The notes: generated from the sequence alone by a model not told the origin. A stretch of 64,000 nt of DNA from Bradyrhizobium lablabi (GCF_900141755.1 NZ_LT670844.1:4278001-4342000), one strand, 5' to 3'; shown: positions 20,657-30,495, counted from the first letter of the stretch. A program made the numbers and translations.

Positions 20657-21157
20657 TCATCCCGCGAATTTCGCAAAGCTCTGCGCCACGTTCCGATACA
20701 CGTCACGCCGAAACGGCACCACGAGATCGGCGACGCGATCGAGCCGTTCCCACCGCCAGGCGTCAAATTCCGCGGGCTGGCCGTTGCGCGGCGTCAGCGG
20801 ATCGATTTCATCGTCACGGCCTCTAAAACGCAGCGCGAACCATTTTTGCCGCTGGCCGCGGAATTTTGCCAGGCGATGGGACGGCGGCACCGCGAATGGC
20901 GGAAATTCGTAGGTCAGCCAATCCGTCTCGCCGAGATAGTCCGCATTTGCAACGCCAGTCTCTTCCCAGAGCTCGCGCATCACGGCGTCGCGCGGATTTT
21001 CGCCCTCGTCGATGCCGCCCTGCGGCATCTGCCATTCGAGGCCGGGGAGAATGATTTCCGGCCCGTCGTCGCGAAAACGCCGCCCGATCAGGACCTGACC
21101 GGAAGGGTTGAGCAAAGCGATACCTACATTCGGGCGATAGGGTTTTGTCTCTGCCAT
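20657..21157 (-). CDS. RppH-type Nudix RNA pyrophosphohydrolase, copy 1
   Basis: 166-aa Nudix hydrolase of the RppH/invasion-associated IalA group, which removes pyrophosphate from 5'-triphosphate RNA or cleaves dinucleoside polyphosphates. It starts AETKPYRPNVGIALLNPSG, has the Nudix box GGIDEGENPRDAVMRELWEE followed by TG, and the family segments WQMPQGG, FRGQRQKWFALRF and FDAWRW. Start ATG 21157. It converges with the cyclase gene, 6 bp apart. A paralogue lies just upstream on the same strand, separated by a palindromic repeat; which one is the true RppH is undecided. Confidence 0.88.
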   Translation of the reverse strand: MAETKPYRPNVGIALLNPSGQVLIGRRFRDDGPEIILPGLEWQMPQGGIDEGENPRDAVMRELWEETGVANADYLGETDWLTYEFPPFAVPPSHRLAKFRGQRQKWFALRFRGRDDEIDPLTPRNGQPAEFDAWRWERLDRVADLVVPFRRDVYRNVAQSFAKFAG

Positions 21158-21170
21158 TGACTCAATGCCT

Positions 21171-21246
21171 GTCATTCCGGGGCGCGCGAGGCGCGAACCC
21201 GGAATCTCGAGATTCCGGGCTCATGCTTCGCATGCCTCGGAATGAC
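21171..21246. repeat. palindromic repeat between the two Nudix genes
   Basis: Opens GTCATTCCGGGGCGCGCGAG and closes CCTCGGAATGAC; the inner hairpin CCCGGAATCTCGAGATTCCGGG is a perfect 22-bp palindrome. This is a familiar Bradyrhizobium-type interspersed repeat. Confidence 0.75.
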
Positions 21247-21255
21247 GCGACAGCC

Positions 21256-21759
21256 CTAGCTACCCGCGAGCTTGGCAAATTCCTTCACCACGCGCTCGTA
21301 GACCGGGCGTTTGAACGGCACGATCAGGTCGGGCAGATTCTTCATCGGCTCCCAGCGCCAGCTGACGAACTCCGCCTTGTGGCCGCCGCCGGGGCTCGCA
21401 ACATTGATCTCGTCGTCCTTGCCGGTGAAACGAAGCGCGTACCATTTCTGCCGCTGGCCGCGGTAGCGGCCCTTCCAGGCGCGTCCGGCGACCGTGCGGG
21501 GAATGTCGTAGATCAGCCAGTCCGCGACCTCGGCCAGCTTCTCGACCGAGCGGACGCTGGTCTCCTCGTAAAGCTCGCGCTTCGCCGCCGCCCAGGTATC
21601 TTCGCCGGGATCGACGCCGCCTTGCGGCATCTGCCAGACATGGGCTTCGTCGACGTGTTCGATGCCGCCGGCGCGGCGTCCGATGAAGACCAGCCCGGCT
21701 GCGTTGATCAGCATCATGCCGACGCAGGTGCGATAGGGCAGGTCTTCGTAGCGCGCCAT
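21256..21759 (-). CDS. rppH: RppH-type Nudix RNA pyrophosphohydrolase, copy 2
   Basis: 167-aa protein with Nudix box [20 protein letters not shown] followed by TSV (the usual G after the second E pair is replaced by Ser), plus [26 protein letters not shown] and [10 protein letters not shown]. It begins [21 protein letters not shown], the pattern I associate with rhizobial RppH. The symbol is given with reserve because copy 1 is equally similar. It is 77 bp downstream of the YibQ-like gene on the same strand and may share its transcript. Confidence 0.85.
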   Translation of the reverse strand: MARYEDLPYRTCVGMMLINAAGLVFIGRRAGGIEHVDEAHVWQMPQGGVDPGEDTWAAAKRELYEETSVRSVEKLAEVADWLIYDIPRTVAGRAWKGRYRGQRQKWYALRFTGKDDEINVASPGGGHKAEFVSWRWEPMKNLPDLIVPFKRPVYERVVKEFAKLAGS

Positions 21760-21835
21760 TCGGTCAAAGCCTCTTCGCGGTCATAGCGGGCTGGCGAGAC
21801 CCGGCGGGTCCGGCCTCGCGCCAGTCGGTAAAGTG

Positions 21836-23035
21836 TCAGCTGGATTTTGATTTCAGCATTGCGGTTGTCAATGGCACAAGCATGATGCCGTGGCCCTCGA
21901 GCGCCTTGATCCAGACGCCGATCCGCTCGATCGAAACCGGCAACGCCGAGGCGATTCCGATCGCGGTTCCGCGCTCCTTGGCGAGACTCTCGAGTTTTGC
22001 CAAGGCGCGGTCGATTTCGAGCGCCGTCGGCACCGCATCGATCGAAAGATCGGCTTTGGCGAAGGGCATCGCCTGGGCGGCCGCCAAAGCGGGCGCGACG
22101 CTGCGCGGCGCGGAGCCGTCGTCGAGATAGCCGAGCCCGCGCTTGGCCGCCTCGCGCACGATCGGCTGCATCACCGCGTCGCTGACGACGAAGCGCCCGC
22201 CCATGAAATTCGCGATCCCGGCATAGCCCTGGAAACGGCTGAGGTGCCAATAGAGGCGATCGAGGTTCTGCTCGGGCGCGACCGTCGTCAGCAAGGTCTG
22301 CGGCCCGGGGTCGTTGTCGGGATAATCGAACGGCTCCATCGGAATCTGCAGCAGGATTTCGTGGCGTTGCGCCCGCGCCCGCTCGGCGAGTTTGGCGGGA
22401 TCCGAGCCGTAGGGGGTAAACGCCAGCGTCACCGCAGGCGGCAGTTTCATGATGGCGTCGGTGGTCTTGGCCGCGCCGACGCCGAGGCCGCCGACGACGA
22501 TGGAAACGACCGGCATTTTTGCCGCTTTGGCGCGGTCGGCCTCAGCGGCATAGACCGTGAAGGGCTTTAGACCATCGGCGACCACCGGGATCATGCCGTA
22601 GCGCGATTTTTCGAGCAGGCGCTGATCGATCCCGGCCACCATCGCGGGAGCGGCGTTAGGCTCGGCCTTGTCGGCGCCTTCGCTGCCGATCACCACGTCA
22701 TGGTGCGCGCCGCTCGAGCCGTCGATGATGGTGACGGTTTTTTGCTCGCCGGGCATGGCTTGCTTGGGTTCGGATTTGGCCCCATGCGCGGGCGCGTCCG
22801 AAACCGCCGTGGATTTTTCGCCCGCTTGCGTCGGCTGACGGATGGCGACATGGGTGACCGGCTCGCCGCCCAACGGATTGTCGTTGAAGAGGGCAAAGCA
22901 AGCGAAGGTAACCAGAAACAGGCCGAGCAGCACGGCAAGCGCCTGCGTCGCCGTAAACGGCAGCCGAAATCGGCGCTTCCGCTGCCCCTTCGTCTGTCCG
23001 AGCGGCGTGCTCAGATCGTCGGCCGCCTCAGCCAT
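21836..23035 (-). CDS. divergent polysaccharide deacetylase family protein (YibQ-like)
   Basis: 399 aa. A short cytoplasmic N-terminus (KGQRKRRFRLPF) is followed by one hydrophobic segment (about 29-47, ALAVLLGLFLVTFACFALF), a low-complexity linker to about 140, and a divergent polysaccharide-deacetylase/glycoside-hydrolase-like barrel: VSIVVGGLGVGAAKT, VTLAFTPYGSDP, RHEILLQIPMEP, GYAGIANFMGGRFV and GLGYLDDG. The family is periplasmic and associated with CtpA/EnvC genes across proteobacteria, as here; its substrate is not established. A terminator lies between ctpA and this gene, so it may have its own promoter or depend on readthrough. Confidence 0.85.
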   Translation of the reverse strand: MAEAADDLSTPLGQTKGQRKRRFRLPFTATQALAVLLGLFLVTFACFALFNDNPLGGEPVTHVAIRQPTQAGEKSTAVSDAPAHGAKSEPKQAMPGEQKTVTIIDGSSGAHHDVVIGSEGADKAEPNAAPAMVAGIDQRLLEKSRYGMIPVVADGLKPFTVYAAEADRAKAAKMPVVSIVVGGLGVGAAKTTDAIMKLPPAVTLAFTPYGSDPAKLAERARAQRHEILLQIPMEPFDYPDNDPGPQTLLTTVAPEQNLDRLYWHLSRFQGYAGIANFMGGRFVVSDAVMQPIVREAAKRGLGYLDDGSAPRSVAPALAAAQAMPFAKADLSIDAVPTALEIDRALAKLESLAKERGTAIGIASALPVSIERIGVWIKALEGHGIMLVPLTTAMLKSKSS

Positions 23036-23161
23036 GGCCCCCCCGAATCAACCGCGCCGACGATACCACGGAGGGACAAGCCCGCGGCAGCTCCGCAAAG
23101 CTCCGGTCGGCCCTGCAAAAGTCCGTTCCAGGCGCCGCCCCGAGCCGTCGGGACCCGACGC

Positions 23162-23190
23162 AAAAAAGGCGGCCCGAAGGCCGCCCTTTT
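23162..23190 (-). terminator. intrinsic terminator after ctpA
   Basis: Stem GGCGGCC/GGCCGCC closed by a CGAA tetraloop at 23168-23185; on the minus strand it is followed by six T residues. It is about 25 bp beyond the ctpA stop. Confidence 0.85.
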
Positions 23191-23214
23191 CGTAAATTCA
23201 CTAGCGGAACCGAA

Positions 23215-24570
23215 TCAGTTCGCCTCTTTGGTGGCGGGCTTGTCCGCCGAACCCTTGTCGGCGGTCGTCGGTGCGGTCGGATTGACCTTGATGCCGTGCA
23301 GGAGGTCGTCGGCCATCTTGAGGGCCTTATCGTCCTTGGCGTCCGGCGGCACGTAGGATTGCGAGCCGGTCTTCTCGTCGCCGTCGTTCTTCAGATGGCC
23401 GCGCAACGAGGCCTCACCCTTGGTATCGGTGCGCGATTTCAGCTCGTCGGGCACGTCCTGCAGCACCTCGATATCGGGCACGATGCCCTTGGCCTGGATC
23501 GACTTGCCCGACGGCGTGTAATAGCGCGCGGTGGTGAGACGCAGCGCGCCGTTGCCGCTTCCCAACGGGATGATGGTCTGCACCGAGCCCTTGCCGAACG
23601 AGCGGGTGCCGACCAGCGTCGCCCGCTTGTGGTCCTGCAGCGCGCCGGCGACGATTTCGGAGGCCGATGCCGAGCCGCCGTTGATCAGGACGATCACCGG
23701 CTTGCCCTTGGTCAAATCGCCCGGATGGGCGGCGCGGCGCTGAGTCTCCTCGGCGTTGCGGCCGCGCGTCGAGACGATCTCGCCGCGCTCGAGGAAGGCG
23801 TCGGAGACCGTGACCGCCTCTTCCAGCAGGCCGCCGGGATTGTTGCGCAGGTCGATGACGAAGCCCTTCAGCTTGTCGCCGATCTGGTTTTGCAGGTTGG
23901 TGATTTCCCGCTTCAATCCTTCGGTGGTCTGCTCGTTGAAGGTGGTGATGCGGATATAGCCGATATCGTCGCCCTCGACATGCGCGCGTACCGAGCGGAC
24001 GCGGATGTTGTCGCGCACCAGCGTGACGTCGATCGGGTTGTCCTGGCCCTTGCGGATGATCTTCAGCCGGATCTTGGTATTGACCGGCCCGCGCATCTTT
24101 TCGACGGCCTGGTTGAGGGTGAGGCCCTGCACCGCTTCGTCGTCGAGATTGGTGATGATGTCGTTGGCCATGATGCCGGCCTTCGATGCCGGCGTGTCGT
24201 CGATCGGCGACACCACCTTGATCAGGCCGTCTTCCATCGTGACTTCGATGCCGAGCCCGCCGAACTCGCCGCGGGTCTGCACCTGCATGTCGCGAAAACT
24301 CTTGGCGTCCATGTAGCTCGAATGCGGATCGAGGCCGGACAGCATGCCGGAGATGGCGGACTCGACGAGCTTTGAGTCGTCAGGCTTCTCGACATAGTCG
24401 CTGCGGACCCGTTCGAACACGTCGCCGAACAAATTGAGCTGGCGATAGGTGTCCGAGGTCGCGGCCCGCGCACTCGATCCCATGAGCACCGCGCGTGGCT
24501 GGGTCACGAAGAGTGTCAATGCCGCGCCGGCCGCGGCGCTTAGGAGAATTACTGAAGTCTTGCGCATCAT
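23215..24570 (-). CDS. ctpA: carboxy-terminal processing protease (S41)
   Basis: Periplasmic serine protease of 451 aa. A signal/anchor sequence occupies about residues 5-37 ending ARA, then an N-terminal helical region (QLNLFGDVFERVRSDYVEKP), a PDZ domain (about 100-175, with GGLGIEV and SPIDDTPASKAGI) and the S41 catalytic domain. The nucleophile is in GSASASEIVAGAL (about Ser302) and the Lys base in GTRSFGKGSVQ (Lys327). The Gly/Lys/Asp-rich C-terminal tail is degenerate. Its ATG overlaps the stop of the EnvC-like gene upstream (ATGA-type), so the two are translationally coupled; CtpA and EnvC-type factors act together in peptidoglycan remodelling in other bacteria. Confidence 0.95.
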   Translation of the reverse strand: MMRKTSVILLSAAAGAALTLFVTQPRAVLMGSSARAATSDTYRQLNLFGDVFERVRSDYVEKPDDSKLVESAISGMLSGLDPHSSYMDAKSFRDMQVQTRGEFGGLGIEVTMEDGLIKVVSPIDDTPASKAGIMANDIITNLDDEAVQGLTLNQAVEKMRGPVNTKIRLKIIRKGQDNPIDVTLVRDNIRVRSVRAHVEGDDIGYIRITTFNEQTTEGLKREITNLQNQIGDKLKGFVIDLRNNPGGLLEEAVTVSDAFLERGEIVSTRGRNAEETQRRAAHPGDLTKGKPVIVLINGGSASASEIVAGALQDHKRATLVGTRSFGKGSVQTIIPLGSGNGALRLTTARYYTPSGKSIQAKGIVPDIEVLQDVPDELKSRTDTKGEASLRGHLKNDGDEKTGSQSYVPPDAKDDKALKMADDLLHGIKVNPTAPTTADKGSADKPATKEAN

Positions 24571-25958
24571 CCGCGAACCTTTTCGCCTTCATTTGCGGCC
24601 CACCATGGGCCTGGATCGATTGGAGTGCCGTCCTTACGGAACTCGATATAGAGCACGGGCTGACTCGCGTTGGTCGCGAGGATAGATGCGACCTGGGACG
24701 TCGTCCCCATGGTCGCGACCGGCTCCCCCGTAAGTACAAACTGGCCGATGTTAACCGAAATGCGCTCCATCCCGGCGATCAACACATGATACCCGCCCCC
24801 GGCGTTAAGGATCAAGAGTTGTCCGTAGCTGCGGAAGGGACCCGCGTAAACAACCCAACCGTCACACGGGGTTGTGACCTGGGCTCCCGGCCGGGTTGCC
24901 AAAGAAATGCCCTTTTCTACGCCACCCGCGCCATCGGAACCGCCAAAATCGCGAATCTTGACGCCATTAACCGGCAACGCGAATAAACCCTTGGCGGTCG
25001 CAAAAGCAATGGCCGGGCTGAGCCGGGCAGGGTCCTTGAGCGCTCTCAGATCGGGCTTGCCGTTGATGGTCGCGGGGGCGCCCTGCAGGCTTGCGGTCGC
25101 AGCCGCCTTGGCGGCGCTCTTCAAATCCTGCTCCATTTTGGCGATCAGGCCCTGCAGGCTGTCGACCTGCTTGGATAACGCGATCGCCCGCGCCCCTTCC
25201 GTTGCCATGTCCTTTTCGATCGAACTCTGCTGCCGCTGCCGCTCGTCGATCAGAGCGGCAAGCCGGGTCTGGTCGTCCCTGAGGTTGTCGCGGTCCGCCG
25301 CCAGCCGGTCGCGTTCGCTGGCGATGGTCTTGCGCAGCGTCACCAACTCGGTGAGGTCGCTGGTGAGCATTTCCGCCCGGGTCCGCAATTCGGGCACCAC
25401 CGAGCCAAGCAGCATGGCGGTGCGGAGCGATTGCAGCGCGTCCTCGGGGCGCACCAGCAGGGCCGGCGGCGTGCGCCGGCCCGCGCGCTGCAGCGCTGCC
25501 AGCACCTCGACGATCTCGGAACGGCGCGAATCGAGCGAACCGCGAATCTGCTGCTCGCGGCCATCGAGCGGACGCAGCCGCGCTTCGGCATCGCCAATCC
25601 GGGTCTCGACGCTGCGCACTTGGGCCGCGATATCGATCAGCTGCGTATTGAGCTTGCTGCGGTCCTGACCGATCGCCGCGATGTCGGCCTTCAGCTTCTC
25701 CTGCGCTTCCGCCGCGCTCTTCTGCTGCGCGCGGGTCGCTTCGAGTTCCTGCTCGCGCTGCTTGATCGCGTCAGGTGAAGCCGCGGTCGCGGGCGGCGCT
25801 GTGGCTGCGACCTGGGCTTGGGCCTGAGCCGCTGCCGGCAACGGGCTGATCCCGGCAAAGCCCGCGGACAACAAAGCGACGGAAAGGGGAACCCGGACCG
25901 AAGATCGCGGACCGCGGCCGGTGTCAGGGTAGGACTGAATGTTCCGCGTTCTCTGCAT
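24567..25958 (-). CDS. EnvC-like murein hydrolase activator
   Basis: 463 aa. Signal peptide (about 22-45, ending PAAAQA), long coiled coil (about 65-290, rich in Gln, Glu, Arg, Ala heptads) and a C-terminal LytM/M23-type domain (about 330-455). The LytM metal residues are absent: the usual HxxxD position reads GISLAT and the final HxH position reads LYIEFR, so this is a non-peptidase activator of amidases rather than an endopeptidase, as known for EnvC. The stop overlaps the ctpA start. It is 32 bp downstream of rlmH on the same strand. Confidence 0.92.
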   Translation of the reverse strand: MQRTRNIQSYPDTGRGPRSSVRVPLSVALLSAGFAGISPLPAAAQAQAQVAATAPPATAASPDAIKQREQELEATRAQQKSAAEAQEKLKADIAAIGQDRSKLNTQLIDIAAQVRSVETRIGDAEARLRPLDGREQQIRGSLDSRRSEIVEVLAALQRAGRRTPPALLVRPEDALQSLRTAMLLGSVVPELRTRAEMLTSDLTELVTLRKTIASERDRLAADRDNLRDDQTRLAALIDERQRQQSSIEKDMATEGARAIALSKQVDSLQGLIAKMEQDLKSAAKAAATASLQGAPATINGKPDLRALKDPARLSPAIAFATAKGLFALPVNGVKIRDFGGSDGAGGVEKGISLATRPGAQVTTPCDGWVVYAGPFRSYGQLLILNAGGGYHVLIAGMERISVNIGQFVLTGEPVATMGTTSQVASILATNASQPVLYIEFRKDGTPIDPGPWWAANEGEKVRG

Positions 25959-25990
25959 CTATTCCGATCGGCGCTTTCCAGCGTTCCGGC

Positions 25991-26473
25991 TCACGCGCGG
26001 TGATAGGGGTGGCCGGCCAAAATGGTCGCGGCCCGATAAACCTGTTCCAGAAGCATGATGCGGACCATTTGGTGCGGCCAGGTCGCAGAGCCGAACGCCA
26101 TCCTCAACTTTGCCTTGCGCCGCAAATCGGGCGAAAGTCCGTCCGCGCCGCCGATTACGAAAATAGTGTTGCCGATTCCCTCGTCCCGCCAGCGGCCGAG
26201 ATGCCGGGAAAAAGCGATGCTGTCGAGATTCTCGCCGCGCTCATCCAGCGCCACCAGGACAAAATTCTCGGGCATCGCGGCTGAAATCGCGGCCGCTTCC
26301 TCGGCCATCCTGCCGGTCGCGTCGCGGGCGCGGCTTTCGGGAATTTCATGAATCTCCAGACCGCGAAAACCGAGCTTGCGGCCGATGTCGTCTATTCGCT
26401 CGCGATAGCGCTCTGCCAGTTCCCGCTCCGGACCTTGCTTCAGCCGGCCGATGGCGATGACGATGAGGCGCAT
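25991..26473 (-). CDS. rlmH: 23S rRNA (pseudouridine1915-N3)-methyltransferase
   Basis: SPOUT-fold methyltransferase of 160 aa acting on helix 69 of 23S rRNA in 70S ribosomes. Typical motifs are IAIGRLKQGPERELAERY, LVALDERGENLDS, FVIGGADGL and the C-terminal knot ATWPHQMVRIMLLEQVYRA. It belongs to the minus-strand run rsfS-rlmH-envC-ctpA, a conserved order in alphaproteobacteria. The ATG at 26473 gives MRLIVIAIGR. Confidence 0.96.
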   Translation of the reverse strand: MRLIVIAIGRLKQGPERELAERYRERIDDIGRKLGFRGLEIHEIPESRARDATGRMAEEAAAISAAMPENFVLVALDERGENLDSIAFSRHLGRWRDEGIGNTIFVIGGADGLSPDLRRKAKLRMAFGSATWPHQMVRIMLLEQVYRAATILAGHPYHRA

Positions 26474-26604
26474 GAGAGCCTTTTTGCGGCAAAGTGGAAT
26501 CCGGTTTGCCGTAGAAAATGCCCAAGATCAACAGCTCGCACGCGTTGCGATGCGCGCCAGCACGCTAGCGTGCGCCCGAGCCGATTTCACATCAGCTCGA
26601 TAAA

Positions 26605-27027
26605 CTAGATCGCCTTTGCCGCCACCGGGCCCTGCGTCCACAATCTTTCCAGATTGTAGAACTCACGGACCTCGGGTCTGAACACGTGCACGATCACGTC
26701 GCCGGAATCGATCAGCACCCAATCGCAATTGGGCAAGCCCTCGATGTGGATGTTTTTGATTCCGGTTTCCTTGAGACCCTTGGCGACATTCTCCGCGATC
26801 GCGCCGACGTGCCGGTTGACCCGGCCGGTGGTGACGATCATGTAGTCGGAGAAGGCTGATTTGCCGCGAAGGTCGATGGTGACCGTTTCTTCCGCCTTCA
26901 TATCGTCGAGGCGGGAGAGGATCAGTTTCAGCGTCTTGTCGGCGTCGGGTTGCGCCTTCAAGGCCGCAGCTTGGGTCGATGTTTTACGCGCGGTTTTAGA
27001 ACCCTTGGGTAAAACTGACTTGGACAA
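26605..27027 (-). CDS. rsfS: ribosomal silencing factor RsfS
   Basis: Iojap-family protein that binds uL14 and blocks subunit joining in starvation. About 140 aa with a Lys/Ala-rich N-terminal extension followed by the RsfS core: SRLDDMKAEETVTIDLRGKS, DYMIVTTGRVNRHVGAIAEN and DWVLIDSGDVIVHVFRPEVR. The start is uncertain: no ATG is in frame. TTG 27027 is used here, but the AAAGG at about 27050-27054 sits 7 bases before an in-frame CTG at 27042 and an in-frame TGA lies just beyond, so initiation at CTG or TTG must occur. nadD lies about 120 bp upstream on the same strand. Confidence 0.92.
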   Translation of the reverse strand: MSKSVLPKGSKTARKTSTQAAALKAQPDADKTLKLILSRLDDMKAEETVTIDLRGKSAFSDYMIVTTGRVNRHVGAIAENVAKGLKETGIKNIHIEGLPNCDWVLIDSGDVIVHVFRPEVREFYNLERLWTQGPVAAKAI

Positions 27028-27148
27028 TACAGATGTGGCCAGGGACCATTCCTTTCACTGTATCGCGACCGCCGAATCCGTAAGGCGCCCGCTCGCTATA
27101 CTACGCATGTGGGGTTAACGGTTTCAATATTCCAGTGAAGCCGCCTCC

Positions 27149-27799
27149 TCACTTTGTTCTCCAGCTGCCGTCCGGGTTCCGAAGCCCGGTCGATGACAGG
27201 CTGGATTTCATGCCGGTCAGGAACACCCAGGCCGGGGTACGATGATCGGCCAGCCTGCCGGCCTGGTTTTCGGGCAGCCGATAGCGTGCGAGCGCCTGCG
27301 CCGCGGGCGCGGCAAGCGCTCGAAAACTTTGTGGCGGACGGTCGATCACCGCAATCGGCACCTCGGCGGCGATGCGCCGCCAGTTCTGCCAGCGATGAAA
27401 TTGCGCGAGATTGTCAGCGCCCATGATCCAGACGAAGCGCAGCCCGGAAGCACGGCGGCGCAGATAGGTGATGGTGTCGACAGTGTATCGGGTTCCGATG
27501 ACGGATTCGAGACAGCTGATGTCGATGCGCGGATCGTCGGCCATCTCGCGCGCGGCCTCGATGCGCTGGTCGAGATCGTGCAAGGCCCCGCGATCCTTCA
27601 GCGGATTGCCCGGCGTCACCAGCCACCAGACGCGATCGAGCTTCAAGCGCTTGATCGCGAACAGGCTGATGGCGCGATGGGCGACATGCGGCGGATTGAA
27701 CGAGCCGCCGAGCAAGCCGATACGCATACCGTTGCTGTAGAGCGGAATTGCCTGTGAGACCGATTGCGGCGAGGTTGCAGCCCTGTTCAACGGAGCCAC
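27149..27799 (-). CDS. nadD: nicotinate-nucleotide adenylyltransferase
   Basis: NaMN adenylyltransferase of NAD synthesis. The nucleotidyltransferase motif [11 protein letters not shown] is followed by [26 protein letters not shown] and the C-terminal SSTGLR (family ISxTxIR). Length is 216 aa from the GTG at 27799 or 192 aa from the ATG at 27727 ([10 protein letters not shown]); the longer form contains about 24 non-conserved residues, and the shorter is also credible. It lies between proA and rsfS on the minus strand, the conserved obgE-proB-proA-nadD-rsfS-rlmH order. Confidence 0.94.
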   Translation of the reverse strand: MAPLNRAATSPQSVSQAIPLYSNGMRIGLLGGSFNPPHVAHRAISLFAIKRLKLDRVWWLVTPGNPLKDRGALHDLDQRIEAAREMADDPRIDISCLESVIGTRYTVDTITYLRRRASGLRFVWIMGADNLAQFHRWQNWRRIAAEVPIAVIDRPPQSFRALAAPAAQALARYRLPENQAGRLADHRTPAWVFLTGMKSSLSSTGLRNPDGSWRTK

Positions 27800-27817
27800 C
27801 GCGTGCCGCTCGGCTCC

Positions 27818-27904
27818 GATTGAATCAGAACCGAAGGTCTATTTTTTGTTTGACGCGTTTTCTTCACGCGAACCGACTTCCACTTCGCTTGAAAACGCTT
27901 TCGC
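27818..27904. repeat. rhizobial interspersed repeat between proA and nadD
   Basis: Reads GATTGAATCAGAACCGAAGG, a T-rich core, then GACGCGTTTTCTTCACGCGA and ACTTCGCTTGAAAACGC. I recognise this as the widespread alphaproteobacterial repeat that on the other strand reads GCGTTTTC...GAAGTGG...CGCGTCAAA. It contains the small hairpin CGCGTTTTCTTCACGCG. It ends just before the proA stop. A shorter related piece (GCGGCAAAGTGGAATCCGGT) is near 26487, downstream of rsfS. Confidence 0.7.
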
Positions 27905-27906
27905 AT

Positions 27907-29199
27907 TCACGGCCGCGTCTGCCCGGTGCCGTGGACGCGATATTTGAAGCTGGTCAACTGCTCGGCGCCGACCGGGCCGCGGGCGTGAAATTTTCCGGTG
28001 GCGATGCCGATTTCCGCGCCAAAACCGAATTCGCCGCCGTCGGCGAATTGCGTCGAGGCGTTATGCAGCACGATCGCCGAATCGACCTCGTTGAGAAATC
28101 TGCCGGCGGCGGCTGCGTCCTCGGTCACGATCGCATCGGTGTGATGCGAACCGTGATCGTGGATGTGCGCGATCGCCTCGGTGACGCCGTCCACCACTTT
28201 CGCGGTGATGATCGCGTCTTCGTATTCGGTGTCCCAGTCTTCCTCGGAGGCGGGCTTTACCCGCGGGTCGGTTCGCTGCACCGCCTCGTCGCCGCGCACT
28301 TCGCAACCGGCGTCGATCAGCATCTCGACCAGCGGCTTGAGATTTGTCGATGCGCCCTTGCGATCGACCAGCAAGGTTTCGGCGGCGCCGCAGACGCCGG
28401 GCCGACGCATTTTCGCGTTGAGCACGATCGACTTCGCCATTTCGAGATTGGCGGCGTGATCGACATAGACGTGGTTGACGCCTTCCAGATGCGCAAACAC
28501 CGGCACGCGCGCTTCGGCTTCGACGCGCGCGACCAGGCTCTTGCCTCCGCGCGGCACGATCACATCGACACCGCCGTTCAATCCGCTGAGCAGAAGGCCG
28601 ACCGCGGCGCGGTCACGCGTCGGCACCAGCGTGATCGCAGCCTCCGGCAGACCCGCCTCGTGCAATCCCTGTACCAGGCAATCATGGATCGCGCGGCAGG
28701 ACCTGAAACTGTCCGAGCCGCCGCGCAGGATCACCGCGTTGCCGGATTTCAGGCACAGCACGCCGGCATCTGCCGCGACGTTGGGGCGGCTTTCGAAGAT
28801 CACGGCGACGACGCCGAGCGGCACCCGCACCCGCTCGATGGTCATGCCGTTCGGCCGTTGCCAGCTCTCGGTCACGACGCCGACGGGATCGGGGATATCG
28901 TGTACGGTTGCGATGCCGTCGGCCATCGCGTCGATGCGCGCGTCCGTCAGCGTCAACCGGTCGATGAAGGCCGCGCTGGCGCCGCCTGCGCGAACCTCCG
29001 CGACATCCTCGGCATTGGCTGCGAGGATCGCAGGTGCGCTGGCGCGGATGGCGCGCTCCATCGCCTGCAGCGCACGATTTTTCTGTTCCGGGGAGGCAAG
29101 CGCGAGCGCCCGAGCGGCGGTGCGCGCGCGGGTAGCCAACTCGGTCATCAGGGCCGGCAGATCGGCGTTGCCGTCGATCGCCTTCAGGGATGCGCTCAT
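27907..29199 (-). CDS. proA: glutamate-5-semialdehyde dehydrogenase (gamma-glutamyl phosphate reductase)
   Basis: NADPH-dependent reductase, second step of proline synthesis. 430 aa from the ATG at 29199 ([11 protein letters not shown]); an ATG at 29226 adding nine residues is possible. Motifs include [42 protein letters not shown], and the catalytic Cys in [14 protein letters not shown], followed by [15 protein letters not shown] near the C-terminus. Located next to proB on the same strand. Confidence 0.97.
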   Translation of the reverse strand: MSASLKAIDGNADLPALMTELATRARTAARALALASPEQKNRALQAMERAIRASAPAILAANAEDVAEVRAGGASAAFIDRLTLTDARIDAMADGIATVHDIPDPVGVVTESWQRPNGMTIERVRVPLGVVAVIFESRPNVAADAGVLCLKSGNAVILRGGSDSFRSCRAIHDCLVQGLHEAGLPEAAITLVPTRDRAAVGLLLSGLNGGVDVIVPRGGKSLVARVEAEARVPVFAHLEGVNHVYVDHAANLEMAKSIVLNAKMRRPGVCGAAETLLVDRKGASTNLKPLVEMLIDAGCEVRGDEAVQRTDPRVKPASEEDWDTEYEDAIITAKVVDGVTEAIAHIHDHGSHHTDAIVTEDAAAAGRFLNEVDSAIVLHNASTQFADGGEFGFGAEIGIATGKFHARGPVGAEQLTSFKYRVHGTGQTRP

Positions 29200-29349
29200 G
29201 TCGTTTCCAGCCTCGGTTAACGCCATGTCCTAGCACGGAAATCTGACCGTTGCGAAGCGCGGAAGGGGCATGGCAGGCGGGCGGGTGCCGGGTATGGCGG
29301 CGGCGGGTGGGCCAAACGGTCGGGTCGGTCAATGGCCTAGCCTTGGAAG

Positions 29350-30495
29350 CTAGCCTTGGGAAACCGGGCCTCTCGGGCCGCCCACCACGAGATCGTCGCG
29401 GTGGATCATCTCGGCGCGGCCGCTGATGCCGAGGATCGCCATCACGTCCGGCGACGAGCGGCCCTTGATCTTCTCGGCATCGTCGGCGTCATAGGCGACG
29501 AGGCCGCGGCCGATTTCGTGGGTGTCGGGGCCGCGCACCACCACCGCATCGCCGCGGGCGAATTGGCCATCGACCCGGATCACGCCCGCCGGAAGCAAGC
29601 TTTTGCCGGCGCGGAGCGCGCTGACCGCGCCGGCGTCGATGGTGAGCGTGCCCTTGGGCTCCAGGGATCCCGCGATCCAGCGTTTCCGCGCGGTGACGGG
29701 ATTGGCGGGCGTCAGAAACCAGGTGCAGCGCCCGCCGTCTGCGATCGCCTGCAGCGGATGCTCGATCTTGCCGGACGCAATCAGCATATGCGTGCCTGCC
29801 GTGGTTGCGATCTTGGCCGCCTCGATCTTGGTGTACATGCCGCCGCGCGACAATTCGGATTCGGCAGCGCCTGCCATTGCCTCGATTTCGGAGGTAACGC
29901 TCTCCACGATCGGGATCAGCTTTGCGTTGGGATTGGCGGCCGGCGGCGCATCATAGAGACCGTCGATGTCCGAGAGCAGGATCAAGAGATCGGCGCTTGC
30001 CATGGTGGCGACGCGGGCGGCGAGGCGGTCGTTGTCGCCGTAGCGGATTTCATTGGTGGCAACGGTGTCGTTTTCGTTGATGACCGGCACCGCGCGCCAT
30101 TCCAGCAGCTTTGCAATGGTCGAGCGCGCGTTGAGGTAGCGGCGGCGCTCCTCGGTGTCCTGCAGCGTCACCAGGATTTGACCGGCGCCGATGCCGTGAT
30201 GGCCGAGCACCTCAGACCAGGTTCGCGCCAGCGCGATCTGCCCGACGGCGGCCGCGGCCTGGCTTTCCTCGAGCTTTAAGGTGCCGCGGGGCAATTTCAG
30301 GCGGCTTCGCCCGAGCGCGATCGAGCCGGAGGACACGATCAGGATGTCGCGCCCCTCCTTGTGCAGTTTTGCCAGATCGGCGGCGAGCGCTGCGAGCCAC
30401 GAGGCCCGCACCTCGCCGGCGTCGGAATCGACCAATAGCGATGAGCCGACTTTAACAACGATGCGGCGGAATTTTTTTAAGCTGGGGCGGGCCAT
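29350..30495 (-). CDS. proB: glutamate 5-kinase
   Basis: First enzyme of proline synthesis, 381 aa, feedback-inhibited by proline in the family. The amino-acid kinase domain (1-260) has [41 protein letters not shown] and SDIDGLYD; a C-terminal PUA domain (about 280-370) has [20 protein letters not shown]. The ATG at 30495 is preceded by weak SD sequence. It is 96 bp downstream of obgE. Confidence 0.97.
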   Translation of the reverse strand: MARPSLKKFRRIVVKVGSSLLVDSDAGEVRASWLAALAADLAKLHKEGRDILIVSSGSIALGRSRLKLPRGTLKLEESQAAAAVGQIALARTWSEVLGHHGIGAGQILVTLQDTEERRRYLNARSTIAKLLEWRAVPVINENDTVATNEIRYGDNDRLAARVATMASADLLILLSDIDGLYDAPPAANPNAKLIPIVESVTSEIEAMAGAAESELSRGGMYTKIEAAKIATTAGTHMLIASGKIEHPLQAIADGGRCTWFLTPANPVTARKRWIAGSLEPKGTLTIDAGAVSALRAGKSLLPAGVIRVDGQFARGDAVVVRGPDTHEIGRGLVAYDADDAEKIKGRSSPDVMAILGISGRAEMIHRDDLVVGGPRGPVSQG

